Shown: positions 17,092 to 25,074 of the stretch, in pieces
Numbering within the stretch: the first letter of the stretch is position 1
Layout: each line of letters starts with the position of its first letter
DNA from: Bryobacteraceae bacterium
Lineage (GTDB): Bacteria; Acidobacteriota; Terriglobia; Bryobacterales; Bryobacteraceae
Assembly: GCA_030041495.1 (NCBI GenBank)
Contig: JASHNT010000103.1
Location: 1-64,000 of the forward strand
Direction: 5' to 3'
DNA length: 64,000 nt
Notes under the pieces: model-generated
Seen by the model: only the letters and a program-made list of their open reading frames with translations
What the model was told of the DNA's origin: nothing
The model's database searches: none
Made by a program: the position numbers and the translations under genes

Positions 17092-17480
17092 TTGCCCTCC
17101 TCGTCCCGGTGCGGCGCCCAATCCAGAGCGCCCTTCTTCCACACGTAAAAGAATCCGATCAACACCAGCGCCACGAAGATGAACATCTCGATGAAGCCGA
17201 ACAGCCGAAGCTGGCGATACACCACCGCCCACGGATACAGGAACACGGCTTCGATATCGAAGAGGATGAAAATCATCCCCACCAGATAGAACTTGACGCT
17301 GAACCGCTCCCTCGCCGAGCCCACCGGAGCCATGCCCGACTCATACGGCGTGTCCTTCAACGGGCTGCGCCCGCGCTTGCCCAGCGCGACCGAGACGAAG
17401 ATCAATCCGCCCGCCAGCGCGGCCGCGATCAGCATCTGGACCAGGACAGGGAAGTAGATTTCAGGGTATGTTGTGGGCAT
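17088..17480 (-). CDS. nuoA: NADH-quinone oxidoreductase subunit A
   Basis: The 130-residue membrane subunit has three membrane helices and the conserved loop KDTPYESGMAPVGSARERF followed by FDIEAVFLYPWA, whose acidic residues are part of the quinone-coupling machinery. It is the first gene of the operon, about 70 bases downstream of a good sigma-70-like promoter. Start codon ATG, reading MPTTYPEIYFPVLVQ. Confidence 0.95.
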   Translation of the reverse strand: MPTTYPEIYFPVLVQMLIAAALAGGLIFVSVALGKRGRSPLKDTPYESGMAPVGSARERFSVKFYLVGMIFILFDIEAVFLYPWAVVYRQLRLFGFIEMFIFVALVLIGFFYVWKKGALDWAPHRDEEGK

Positions 17481-17550
17481 TTGGTCACTCGCCGTTGCGG
17501 CTCACGGCTTAATCCGCCGGCGTCAGCTCAAGTCTTAAGCTTAACTATTG

Positions 17551-17580
17551 AATATAATGATCCTCGAAACGAGGTGTCAA
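17551..17580 (-). promoter_or_regulatory. sigma-70-like promoter of the nuo operon with a spacer palindrome
   Basis: On the minus strand there is a perfect -35 TTGACA (17580-17575), an 18-base spacer and a -10 TATATT (17556-17551), ending about 70 bases before the nuoA ATG. The spacer holds an inverted repeat CCTCG-TTT-CGAGG (17562-17574), a possible operator. A plus-strand TATAAT at 17553-17558 overlaps the -10 and could serve thiS, so the two divergent promoters would compete. Confidence 0.6.
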
Positions 17581-17816
17581 ACTCCCCCGTGGAAACCGCT
17601 GAAACAAAATCGATCGAAGTTGTGCTGAACGGCGATCCGCGCCGCGTCCCTCAGGGGTTTCACGTTGAGGCTCTGCTCCAGCACCTGGCCATCGACCCGG
17701 CCAAAGTGGCCGTGGAGCTGAACCGCTCCATCGTGCGCAAACAGGATTGGCGCTCGACTCCGGTCGAGGATGGCGCGCTCATCGAAGTGGTGTGGTTCGT
17801 CGGCGGGGGAAGTTAG
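17574..17816 (+). CDS. thiS: ThiS-like sulfur carrier protein
   Basis: About 80 residues with the ubiquitin-like beta-grasp pattern: IEVVLNGDPRRVPQG at the start, LLQHLAI, VAVELNRSIVRKQDW, then DGALIEVVWFVGGG. ThiS donates sulfur for the thiazole ring of thiamine through a thiocarboxylate on its terminal glycine. Here the glycines are followed by one extra serine before the stop, which is unusual. GTG at 17574 or GTG at 17589 could be the start; neither has a well-spaced ribosome site. No other thi gene is adjacent. Confidence 0.8.
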   Translation: MSNSPVETAETKSIEVVLNGDPRRVPQGFHVEALLQHLAIDPAKVAVELNRSIVRKQDWRSTPVEDGALIEVVWFVGGGS

Positions 17817-17908
17817 AATCGCAAAGACACCAGTTCGGCGGGAGCGCGATACTGACGGCTTATCCTCACCCTTCACATGCCGCTCCAGAGGGCAAGTAGA
17901 CACCGGCT

Positions 17909-18334
17909 TTGATTGACTCCGTTGTTGTTGACACGAACGTGCTCGTTTCCGCGCTCCGGTCCCGCCGGGGAGCGTCTTTTGCGGTTCTCAGCAAGATTGG
18001 CGAGGCGGGGATGCCGCTGATCTCCGGGCCCCTGATTCTCGAATATGAATCCGTAGGCCTTCGGGAGGCGGAACTGTTGAATATTCCCACGGCATCTGTC
18101 CATGCGATCATCCACGCGTTCTGTTACTTCGGCCGGGAGATACCGGTCTACTTCCGGCTGCGGCCGTCACTGCCCGATCCAAACGATGAGTTCCTGCTCG
18201 AAGTCGCCGCCGCCGGCCGGGCAAATGCCCTCGTAACCCACAACGTGAGGCAGTTCTTCGAAGCCGCGCGGTTTGGCATCCCGGCGATGACACCGCGCGA
18301 GTTTTTGAAGAGAATAGAGGAAGAGGGAAGATGA
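17909..18334 (+). CDS. PIN-domain toxin (VapC-like, putative toxin of a TA pair)
   Basis: A 141-residue PIN-domain protein, a Mg-dependent ribonuclease fold. Acidic residues expected in the active site are Asp8 in VVVDTNVLVSA, Glu45 in LILEYESV and Asp90/Asp93 in LPDPNDEF; the final ALVTHNVRQF strand fits the PIN_3 (COG1569-like) group. The start is TTG at 17909, the only start that includes the first catalytic aspartate. Its stop overlaps the ATG of the next gene (ATGA), whose product is the likely antitoxin. The toxin-first order is the reverse of most VapBC pairs. Confidence 0.82.
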   Translation: MIDSVVVDTNVLVSALRSRRGASFAVLSKIGEAGMPLISGPLILEYESVGLREAELLNIPTASVHAIIHAFCYFGREIPVYFRLRPSLPDPNDEFLLEVAAAGRANALVTHNVRQFFEAARFGIPAMTPREFLKRIEEEGR

Positions 18335-18555
18335 GCAGGACCATCGCTCTGACTGAGGATCTGTACAACAGGGCAGCGGAACTCGCCGCAAGAGACCACC
18401 TTTCGGTAGAAGAATTCGTGTCCGTGCTGCTCGCGAATCGCGTGGCGAACCGCCAGTTTGTCGATTCGCGCGCCCAACTCTTCACGCGCGCGGATTTTGA
18501 TCAGGCTCTGAATCGCGTCCCCGACGTGGAACCCGAGGAACGCGACCGCCCATAG
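18331..18555 (+). CDS. probable antitoxin partner of the PIN toxin
   Basis: A 74-residue protein overlapping the PIN gene by four bases. The first part resembles a ribbon-helix-helix DNA-binding fold (MSRTIALTEDLYNRAAELAARDHLSVEEFVS split as a strand and two helices). The acidic C-terminal tail (LNRVPDVEPEERDRP) would bind the toxin. The family is not certain; the assignment rests on size, position and the RHH-like start. Confidence 0.6.
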   Translation: MSRTIALTEDLYNRAAELAARDHLSVEEFVSVLLANRVANRQFVDSRAQLFTRADFDQALNRVPDVEPEERDRP

Positions 18556-18569
18556 TCAGAGGAGATCCC

Positions 18570-18779
18570 GTGAGAAGATCACAATTCCGTCGATCGTCAG
18601 CCGGGCCTAGAAGGTCCGCGCGACGGACCGCTCCGGGCGCAGCCAGGCGGGAAAGAACCGGGACAAGGGCTTTGCTGACCTTGCTAAAGCGTCTCAAAGC
18701 CACGGAGGGCCCCGAAGGGATCCGGCGGCTCTCCGGCCAGATTGAACAAGCGATCTTTCACCGCCAGTTCAACCCTTGA
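18570..18779 (+). CDS. hypothetical small basic protein (uncertain)
   Basis: A 69-residue ORF with a GTG start 15 bases after the antitoxin gene. The N-terminal half is arginine-rich and low in information. The C-terminal half (LLTLLKRLKATEGPEG, RRLSGQIEQAIFHRQF) looks like a genuine helical segment, so the true gene may be only part of this ORF. No function can be given. It could also be the tail of a decayed gene. Confidence 0.3.
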   Translation: MRRSQFRRSSAGPRRSARRTAPGAARRERTGTRALLTLLKRLKATEGPEGIRRLSGQIEQAIFHRQFNP

Positions 18780-18925
18780 TCGGCTGGCTCGGCGAGCATG
18801 AAGATCAAGAGACCGCGCCGCCCGGAATACGAAACCATTGAGTAATCGCGAATGCGGCCACGTGCCACCGTAGAATCGCCCAGGGCTTTCAGTGTAGAAT
18901 CGCAAAATATCCGAGGAGGACTCTT

Positions 18926-19465
18926 TTGAAGATGGAACGTCGTAAAGCTGTGGGATCGATCCTGATGGGTGCGGCTGCCGCCGCGGTCACCGCGCCACTG
19001 GCGCGCGCCGCCGACAAGGAAATTGAGATTCTCACCGAGCACTGGAAGAAGTCCAAGGCTCTGACTCTGAAGATGGCCGAAGCCATGCCCGCCGAAAACT
19101 ACGACTACAAGCCCTTCCCCGAGGCTCGCGCCTTTGGAGCCGAGCTGCAGCACCTGGGCGAGGCCGAAGGCTTTTATCTCGGCCGCCTGGGCAAAAATGG
19201 CCGCGCTCCCGCCGCACCCCAGGGCGATATCACCAAAGCCACAACCATCCAATATCTGACCGCCCTGTACGATTGGTCCATCGGCGCGGTGGGCCAGCTC
19301 ACTGCCGCGGATTTGACTGCAAACTTCGGCGCCGGCGGCAGAGGCGCGCCGGCCGCGGGCCTGGAACTTCTGTACCAGGCGATGATCCACACGGCCCATA
19401 CGCGCGGCTATGGAGAGATGTATCTGCGCAACAAGGGCGTCACTCCGCCCACCTACGACGTCTAA
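18926..19465 (+). CDS. secreted DinB-like protein
   Basis: The 179-residue protein begins with a twin-arginine-like signal (ERRKAVG, hydrophobic alanine-rich core, cleavage near ARAAD). A DinB/YfiT-type four-helix bundle follows, with metal-ligand candidates in LQHLGEAEGFYLG and the late IHTAHTRGYGEMYLR. DinB-fold proteins are often thiol transferases; many in this phylum are secreted and uncharacterised. The TTG at 18926 is preferred because AGGAGG lies six bases before it; the ATG at 18932 would be 12 bases away. Confidence 0.8.
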   Translation: MKMERRKAVGSILMGAAAAAVTAPLARAADKEIEILTEHWKKSKALTLKMAEAMPAENYDYKPFPEARAFGAELQHLGEAEGFYLGRLGKNGRAPAAPQGDITKATTIQYLTALYDWSIGAVGQLTAADLTANFGAGGRGAPAAGLELLYQAMIHTAHTRGYGEMYLRNKGVTPPTYDV

Positions 19466-19544
19466 TGTTTTGGCGGCCTGGTGTTGCGCGGCGCGCGAAA
19501 TTGCCGCTCGGGAGGGCCCTCGCAAGAAACAGGCACCACCCCTA

Positions 19545-19601
19545 TTGACACCACCCCCCAGTCGAGTACAATCGGTAAGTCGAGTTTAAATCCGATTAAA
19601 C
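19545..19601 (+). promoter_or_regulatory. promoter and candidate operator of the MerR-family gene
   Basis: A perfect -35 TTGACA (19545-19550), a 16-base spacer and a -10 TACAAT (19567-19572) lie 44 bases before the merR-like ATG. Directly downstream is an inverted repeat GTTTAA-N6-TTAAAC (19584-19601). A direct repeat AGTCGAGT occurs at 19560-19567 and 19578-19585. The placement over the expected transcription start suggests autoregulation. Confidence 0.6.
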
Positions 19602-19615
19602 GAAAAACACGCATC

Positions 19616-20128
19616 ATGTTTAAAGCCCGCACCAAGAATCGCCCCGAACCTCAGGTCCCAGAGCGGACCTATTCTTCTAGTGAAGTGGCGCAGGTGGCCA
19701 GCGTGAGCCTGCGGCAGTTGCAGTGGTGGGATGAGCGGAAGGTCGTTTCACCACGTCACGAAGGGCACCGCCGGGTGTATGGGCGGGGCGAGGTGATCGA
19801 AATCACCGTCATCGCGGAACTGCGCCGCAAGGGATTCTCGCTCCAAAAAATCCGGCGCGTTCTGCGCTTCCTCCAGCGCGAGATGGGCAAGCGCCTGGCG
19901 GAGTTGATGCAGCCCGGCTCGGAGTTGCATCTGGTCACCGACGGAAGGTCCATCTTCCTGGAGGACCATCATGAGCGCATCATCGACATCCTGAAGAACG
20001 CGCGCCAGCCGATGTTCCTGGTGTGCGTCAGCGATCAGGCCCGCCGCCTCTCCGAGACGGAGCGCAAGCCTGCCCGTATCGAGCCCGGGGTGATCGCGCC
20101 GCAGGTGCGCCGCGCCCGCGTGGGATAA
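19616..20128 (+). CDS. MerR-family transcriptional regulator
   Basis: The 170-residue regulator has an N-terminal MerR winged helix (YSSSEVAQVASVSLRQLQWW, then DERKVVSP and GHRRVYGRGEVIEI) at about residues 20-75. A helical linker with RRKGFSLQKIRRVLRFLQ follows. The C-terminal part (about 100-170) has no metal-binding cysteines and no recognised effector domain. The ATG at 19616 is chosen because the in-frame upstream sequence overlaps the promoter. It is probably self-regulated. Confidence 0.87.
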   Translation: MFKARTKNRPEPQVPERTYSSSEVAQVASVSLRQLQWWDERKVVSPRHEGHRRVYGRGEVIEITVIAELRRKGFSLQKIRRVLRFLQREMGKRLAELMQPGSELHLVTDGRSIFLEDHHERIIDILKNARQPMFLVCVSDQARRLSETERKPARIEPGVIAPQVRRARVG

Positions 20129-20231
20129 AACCGGGCTTCCCCGGCGCCGCCCGGCCTTCCCAGCCCTGCCAAACGGGCGTCCGCAAAGGCCTTTCGCGGT
20201 TGGTATACTGGAAGCGCCTGGAGGCCCATCG

Positions 20232-21911
20232 ATGCCGTCTCGTCGCCGTCCTTATTTTCTCGTCCCGCTATGCGTGGTTGTGTGCGCCGCCGCCGCGGGG
20301 TTTCTGAACCAACGCGCGGTTTCCGCCGCCAACCCGTCGGAGGACACCGATCGCGATCAAAGCGTCAAGAGTTTCACCAGTGTCTACAGCGCCGTGGAGC
20401 AGAACTTCGCGGATCAGGTGGACCCCGATAAAGCCATCTACGACGGCGCCATTCCGGGCATGCTGCACACGCTCGATCCGCACTCCAATTTCTTCGACCC
20501 CAAAGAGTACAGCAAGCTGCGCGAAGACCAGAGCGGACGCTACTACGGCATCGGCATGATGGTGGGCCAGCGCCACTTTGACGGCGAGGACTTCATGCGC
20601 ACCATCGTGAAGTTCCCCTTCTCCGGCTCGCCCGCGTTTAAGGCCGGCCTGCGCCCCGGCGACACCATCATGGAGGTCAACGATAAGAAGACCGACACGC
20701 TGGCCATGTCCGACGTCGCGGACTTGCTCAAAGGGCCGCGCGGCACCAAAGTGCAGGTGGTAGTGCGGCGCGAGGGCGTCGACCATCCCATCACGTTTAA
20801 TATCGTCCGCGATGAGATTCCCCGCTCCAGCGTTCCCTACGCGATGATGCTGCGCGACGGCATCGCCTACGCCACCATCACCGCCTTCAATGAGAATACC
20901 GGCAAGGAATTCGATGAGAAGATGCAGCGCCTGGGCGAGAAGAACCTCAAAGGCCTGGTGCTGGATCTGCGCGAGAATCCCGGCGGCCTGCTCAACGAAG
21001 GCATCGACGTAGCCGGCCACTTCCTCAAGAAGAATGAGATCGTGGTCAGCCACCATGGCCGCATCCAGGGATCGAACAAGGAATACCGTACCCGTTTTGA
21101 AGGTACCGGCAAGGATTATCCGGTGGTGGTGCTGGTGAACCGCCGCACCGCTTCCGCGGCCGAGATCGTCAGCGGCGCGCTGCAGGATCATGACCGCGCC
21201 TGGATCCTGGGCGAGCCCACCTTCGGCAAGGGCCTGGTGCAGACCGTCTTCCCGCTGAGCGACAATACCGGCCTGGCGCTGACCACCGCGCAATACCTGA
21301 CCCCCAGCGGCCGCTTCATCCAGCGCGATTACTCGGCCATCTCGTTCCTCGATTACTACAACCATTCCCAGCTCGAGCAGCGCAACACCAAGGACGTGAA
21401 GATGACCGATGGCGGACGCACCGTCTATGGCGGCGGCGGCATCACTCCGGATGAACACTTCCAGTGCAGCCCGGTCGACTATCCCACATCGCCTTATTGC
21501 TCCACCTCCACCAAGTGGGACAAGTTCCAGACCGAGATCTACCGCAAGTCCGGATTCTTCACCTTTGCCGTCGCCTACTTTGGACCCAAAACCGATGTCT
21601 CCCTTCCCAAGGGCTGGGAGCCGGATGACACCGTCATCCAGCAGTTCCACGATTACATCGTGAAGAACAAGTTTGACTTCAACGAAGCCGACTTCACCGC
21701 GGACCGTGACTGGATCAAGCGCGAGCTGAAACGCGAGATGTACGTCACCGCGTTCAGCTACGAGGATTCCCAGCGGATCGCGATTGAGCAGGATCCGGCG
21801 GTGGCCAAGGCCATCGAGGCTATGCCCAACGCCAAGAAGCTGCTGGAGAACGCCAAGAAGCTGCTGGTGGAGCGCATCTCCCAGCAGCCCACGGTCGCCG
21901 ACGCCCAATAA
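20232..21911 (+). CDS. C-terminal processing protease (S41 family)
   Basis: A 559-residue exported serine protease. An N-terminal hydrophobic signal or anchor (residues about 8-32) is followed by an S41 N-terminal helical part, a PDZ domain (about 105-190, with AGLRPGDTIMEVN) and the catalytic core. The nucleophile is Ser308 in RTASAAEIVSGAL and the general base Lys333 in PTFGKGLVQT. It would trim periplasmic or envelope proteins from the C-terminus. About 180 residues follow the core, longer than in classical CtpA. The next gene is guaA, 18 bases on. Confidence 0.92.
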   Translation: MPSRRRPYFLVPLCVVVCAAAAGFLNQRAVSAANPSEDTDRDQSVKSFTSVYSAVEQNFADQVDPDKAIYDGAIPGMLHTLDPHSNFFDPKEYSKLREDQSGRYYGIGMMVGQRHFDGEDFMRTIVKFPFSGSPAFKAGLRPGDTIMEVNDKKTDTLAMSDVADLLKGPRGTKVQVVVRREGVDHPITFNIVRDEIPRSSVPYAMMLRDGIAYATITAFNENTGKEFDEKMQRLGEKNLKGLVLDLRENPGGLLNEGIDVAGHFLKKNEIVVSHHGRIQGSNKEYRTRFEGTGKDYPVVVLVNRRTASAAEIVSGALQDHDRAWILGEPTFGKGLVQTVFPLSDNTGLALTTAQYLTPSGRFIQRDYSAISFLDYYNHSQLEQRNTKDVKMTDGGRTVYGGGGITPDEHFQCSPVDYPTSPYCSTSTKWDKFQTEIYRKSGFFTFAVAYFGPKTDVSLPKGWEPDDTVIQQFHDYIVKNKFDFNEADFTADRDWIKRELKREMYVTAFSYEDSQRIAIEQDPAVAKAIEAMPNAKKLLENAKKLLVERISQQPTVADAQ

Positions 21912-21929
21912 GCCGGATCTGAACCGAAT

Positions 21930-23696
21930 TTGCACGCACAAATCGCCGTTCTTGATGCAGGCGGCCAATACTGCCACCTGATCGCCCGAAAGGTGCGCGA
22001 CCTGGGTGTCTTCGCCGAAGTCGCGCCCAGCGAAACTCCCGCCTCCCAGCTCGCTTCCGCCAAGGGCGTCATCATCTCCGGCGGCCCCGCCAGCGTCTAC
22101 GATCCCGGAAGTCCGCACATCGATCCCCGGCTGCTCCGGTTAGGCGCGCCCGTGCTCGGCATCTGTTACGGCCAGCAGTTGATGGCGCACCTGCTTGGCG
22201 GACAGGTCGAGAAGGGCGAGCGCGGCGAATACGGTTTCGCCCAGCTCGACCTGCGCGCCCGGGATTTACAGGCCGAAGATTCCCTCTTCCGCGGCATCGC
22301 CGGACCACAGCAAGTTTGGATGAGCCATCGCGACTTGGTTGCCGCGCCGCCCCCCGGATTTCAAGTCGTGGCCAGCACGCCCACTTGCCGTGTGGCCGCG
22401 ATGTCCGCCCCGGACCGCCGGCTCTACGGCGTGCAATTTCATCCCGAGGTGGTGCACACGCCCTCCGGCCGCGAGATCTTGTCGAATTTCGTCTTTGGCA
22501 TCTGCGGGTGCGTGCGCGATTGGAACCCCGCCGGCCAGATCGAATCCCTCGAAGCCCAGATTCGCGAAACTGCCGCCGGGCGCAACGTGTTTTTCTTCGT
22601 CAGCGGCGGCGTCGATTCCACCGTCGCCTTCACTCTGTGCCTTAAGAGCCTCGGCTCGCAGCGCGTTCACGGAGCCTACGTCGACACCGGCCTCATGCGC
22701 CAGGGCGAAACCGATTTCGTCCGCGCCAATTTCGCCGCGCTCGGCGCCAGCGGATTTCAGGTGGTCGATGCCGCGCCGCAATTCCTGCCCGCGCTGGAGC
22801 AGGCGATCGAACCAGAGCACAAGCGCCGGGTCATCGGCGAGGAGTTCGTCCGCGTGCAGCAGCGCATCCTGGAAACCGAGCACTTCCTGGATGGCAACTG
22901 GATCCTGGGCCAGGGCACCATCTATCCCGACACGATCGAATCGGGAGGGACGGCCAAAGCCGATTTGATCAAGACGCACCACAATCGAGTCGCGGGGATT
23001 CAGAAAATAATCGACGAAGGCCGCTTGATCGAGCCGCTCTCTTCCTTTTATAAAGACGAAGTCCGCGCCCTGGGCCGCCAGTTGGGAATCTCCAGCGCTC
23101 TGCTGGACCGCCATCCCTTTCCGGGCCCCGGACTCGCCATCCGCTGCCTGTGCGGCGCGGTGGAGGCTCCGCCGGTGAAATCGAAGGACGGTTGGGAGCT
23201 GCCCATCCGCTCGGTCGGAGTGCAAGGCGATTCGCGCACGTATCGCGCCGTGCTGGCCATCGACGATTTTCCATCGAGCATGGAAGAAGCCGCGCTCCTG
23301 GTCAATCGCAACGAGGGAGTGAATCGCGTGGTGGTCGCGGTTCGCGCGGCTGCGCGGATTTCGGAGATGCGCGCGCATCCCGCACGCCTCACGCGGCAAC
23401 GCCTGGCGCGTCTGCGCCACGCCGACGCCGTGGTCCGGCGTCTGTCGCACGACTCAGGATTCGACTCTCAGGTGTGGCAATTCCCCGTGGTGCTGATTCC
23501 CTTCGGAACCGCGGATTGTCCGGATTCCGTGGTGCTTCGGCCGATCGATTCAGTGGACGGAATGACGGCCAGCGTGGTCCGCGCGCCGGAGGAACTGCTC
23601 CAGCGCACGGCCGCCGAGCTGTGCCGGTTGGAAGGTGTGGCGGGCGTGTTCTACGACGTCACCAACAAACCGCCCGCCACGATTGAGTGGGAATGA
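21930..23696 (+). CDS. guaA: GMP synthase (glutamine-hydrolysing)
   Basis: The enzyme converts XMP to GMP with glutamine and ATP. The class I amidotransferase domain has the nucleophile Cys79 in GICYGQQLM and the His171/Glu173 pair in VQFHPEVVH. The ATP-pyrophosphatase domain has the P-loop SGGVDST at 225-231, then ILGQGTIYPDTIESGG and the HPFPGPGLAIR motif. The C-terminal dimerisation domain is present. At 588 residues it is about 60 longer than E. coli GuaA. The start is TTG at 21930; it places LDAGGQY at the usual position. Confidence 0.95.
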   Translation: MHAQIAVLDAGGQYCHLIARKVRDLGVFAEVAPSETPASQLASAKGVIISGGPASVYDPGSPHIDPRLLRLGAPVLGICYGQQLMAHLLGGQVEKGERGEYGFAQLDLRARDLQAEDSLFRGIAGPQQVWMSHRDLVAAPPPGFQVVASTPTCRVAAMSAPDRRLYGVQFHPEVVHTPSGREILSNFVFGICGCVRDWNPAGQIESLEAQIRETAAGRNVFFFVSGGVDSTVAFTLCLKSLGSQRVHGAYVDTGLMRQGETDFVRANFAALGASGFQVVDAAPQFLPALEQAIEPEHKRRVIGEEFVRVQQRILETEHFLDGNWILGQGTIYPDTIESGGTAKADLIKTHHNRVAGIQKIIDEGRLIEPLSSFYKDEVRALGRQLGISSALLDRHPFPGPGLAIRCLCGAVEAPPVKSKDGWELPIRSVGVQGDSRTYRAVLAIDDFPSSMEEAALLVNRNEGVNRVVVAVRAAARISEMRAHPARLTRQRLARLRHADAVVRRLSHDSGFDSQVWQFPVVLIPFGTADCPDSVVLRPIDSVDGMTASVVRAPEELLQRTAAELCRLEGVAGVFYDVTNKPPATIEWE

Positions 23697-23703
23697 TTCG
23701 CGC

Positions 23704-24273
23704 CTATTCCTTCGGCGCGCCGCCGCCACGCCCGCCGCGGCCGCGGCCCCGGCCCATGTTTGCGGTCGACGGAGGCGTCAGCTTCTGCAGTCGCATGTAC
23801 ACGCCCATCGCGCCGTAGCATTCGTTGGAATGTACAACCACCCCGTACAGCGCCGCCGCGCGAGGCTGCATGCCCATGAATCCGGCGTTCACCATCTCTG
23901 TTGCGTTAGCGTCGGTAAGGGCGTCGAACGCCGCGTCGCAGGCATCGAACGACTTCTTGAGTGCCGCCACCAGATCGGCTTTGGTGGTCATCTGCGACGC
24001 GCCCAGATTCAACTGCGTTCCGGTCAAGCCGGCGCAGGTTCTGGCCTGCGCGTCGGCCACGTGCCCCACCCAGCCGGCGAAGCTGCGCGGCTCGTTTTCC
24101 GGCATGAAACCGTAGCCCGATTCCGGCATCTCGTCGGCGGCCTGAGTAATATTGTTCTTGATTTGTGCGTATGCTCCTTTGACGGCGGAAGCCATTGTCT
24201 GCGGCCCCCGTCCCCGTCCCTGTCCGTAGACCGTAAGTGCTAATGCGGCGGTCATGAGAATGTAGCGAGTCAT
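23704..24273 (-). CDS. secreted DinB-like protein with Arg/Gly-rich tail
   Basis: The 189-residue protein has a short signal peptide (MTRYILMTAALALTVYG) and a DinB-type helical bundle. Candidate metal ligands are in GWVGHVADAQART and in YGVVVHSNECYGAMGVYMR. The tail MGRGRGRGGRGGG is Arg-Gly-rich and probably disordered; a similar GRGRG patch follows the signal peptide. Function unknown. It is convergent with guaA, with only seven bases between stops. Confidence 0.78.
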   Translation of the reverse strand: MTRYILMTAALALTVYGQGRGRGPQTMASAVKGAYAQIKNNITQAADEMPESGYGFMPENEPRSFAGWVGHVADAQARTCAGLTGTQLNLGASQMTTKADLVAALKKSFDACDAAFDALTDANATEMVNAGFMGMQPRAAALYGVVVHSNECYGAMGVYMRLQKLTPPSTANMGRGRGRGGRGGGAPKE

Positions 24274-24384
24274 CTTGAGTTAGACCTCCCGTGAAATGAT
24301 TAAATCCATCTCATTCTATCCAACGGCCGCCGCCCATCGCACCTGAAGAGGCCTCTAGAATGGTGAAGAAAGGTTAAGGAAAAA

Positions 24385-25014
24385 ATGCGAATCGGAATTC
24401 TTGGAGCCGGCAATGTCGGCGGATCCCTCGGCGCGGCGTGGGCCCGCCACGGTCACGAAGTTTTCTTCGGAGTCCGCAATCCCAGCTCGACCGATGTGCA
24501 CGCGCTGCTCGACCGTTGCGGTCCGCGCGCACGTGCGGAGAGCCCCTCGGACGCCGTGCACTCCGGCGAAGTCATCGTCAATGCGCTGCCCTGGCCGGCC
24601 ACGCGTTCAGTCTTGGAGCACCTCTCCATCGGCGACAAGCCTCTGCTCGATTGCACCAATCCCCTCAAGCCCGACTTATCGGGTCTGGAGATCGGAACCA
24701 CAACCTCCGGCGCAGAGCTGGTGGCGCAATGGGTGCGCAGTTCCAAGGTCGTGAAGATTTTCAACACCACCGGCTACAACAACATGATGGATCCGGTCAT
24801 CCGCGGCGAACACTTGACCATGTTCTATTGCGGCGACGATGCGCAGGCCAAGCACACCGCCGCGACGCTCGCGCACGACATCGGCTTTCACCCCATCGAC
24901 GCCGGTCCGCTTTCCAACGCGCGCCTGCTGGAGCCGGCAGCGATGCTGTGGATCTGGCTCGCGATCAAAGGCGGCATGGGCCGCGACTTCGCGTTCCAGC
25001 TCGTGAAGCGCTAA
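24385..25014 (+). CDS. NAD(P)-binding oxidoreductase, F420-dependent NADP reductase-like
   Basis: A 209-residue Rossmann protein. The dinucleotide site GILGAGNVGGSLG is at residues 4-16, followed by FFGVRNPSS, which suits NADP phosphate binding by Arg. ALPWPATRSVL and LLDCTNPL fit the coenzyme-F420-dependent NADP oxidoreductase-like group (COG2085), which includes enzymes with other substrates. The substrate is unknown. It stands alone between two minus-strand genes. Confidence 0.85.
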   Translation: MRIGILGAGNVGGSLGAAWARHGHEVFFGVRNPSSTDVHALLDRCGPRARAESPSDAVHSGEVIVNALPWPATRSVLEHLSIGDKPLLDCTNPLKPDLSGLEIGTTTSGAELVAQWVRSSKVVKIFNTTGYNNMMDPVIRGEHLTMFYCGDDAQAKHTAATLAHDIGFHPIDAGPLSNARLLEPAAMLWIWLAIKGGMGRDFAFQLVKR

Positions 25015-25074
25015 CGCGGCTCCGTGCAGGCGCACAGGCCGCCGGCGGCCGTTGTGCGCGACCCAAGAAAGACG

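Noticed and set aside
20204-20209. TATACT as the -10 box of the S41 protease promoter
   Set aside because: No convincing -35 box was found at a suitable distance, so it is not listed as a feature.
20268-22118. Minus-strand ORF of 616 residues opposite the S41 protease
   Set aside because: Antisense to a protease with all catalytic residues; the composition (His, Gly, Val and Leu in periodic runs) is that of an antisense reading.
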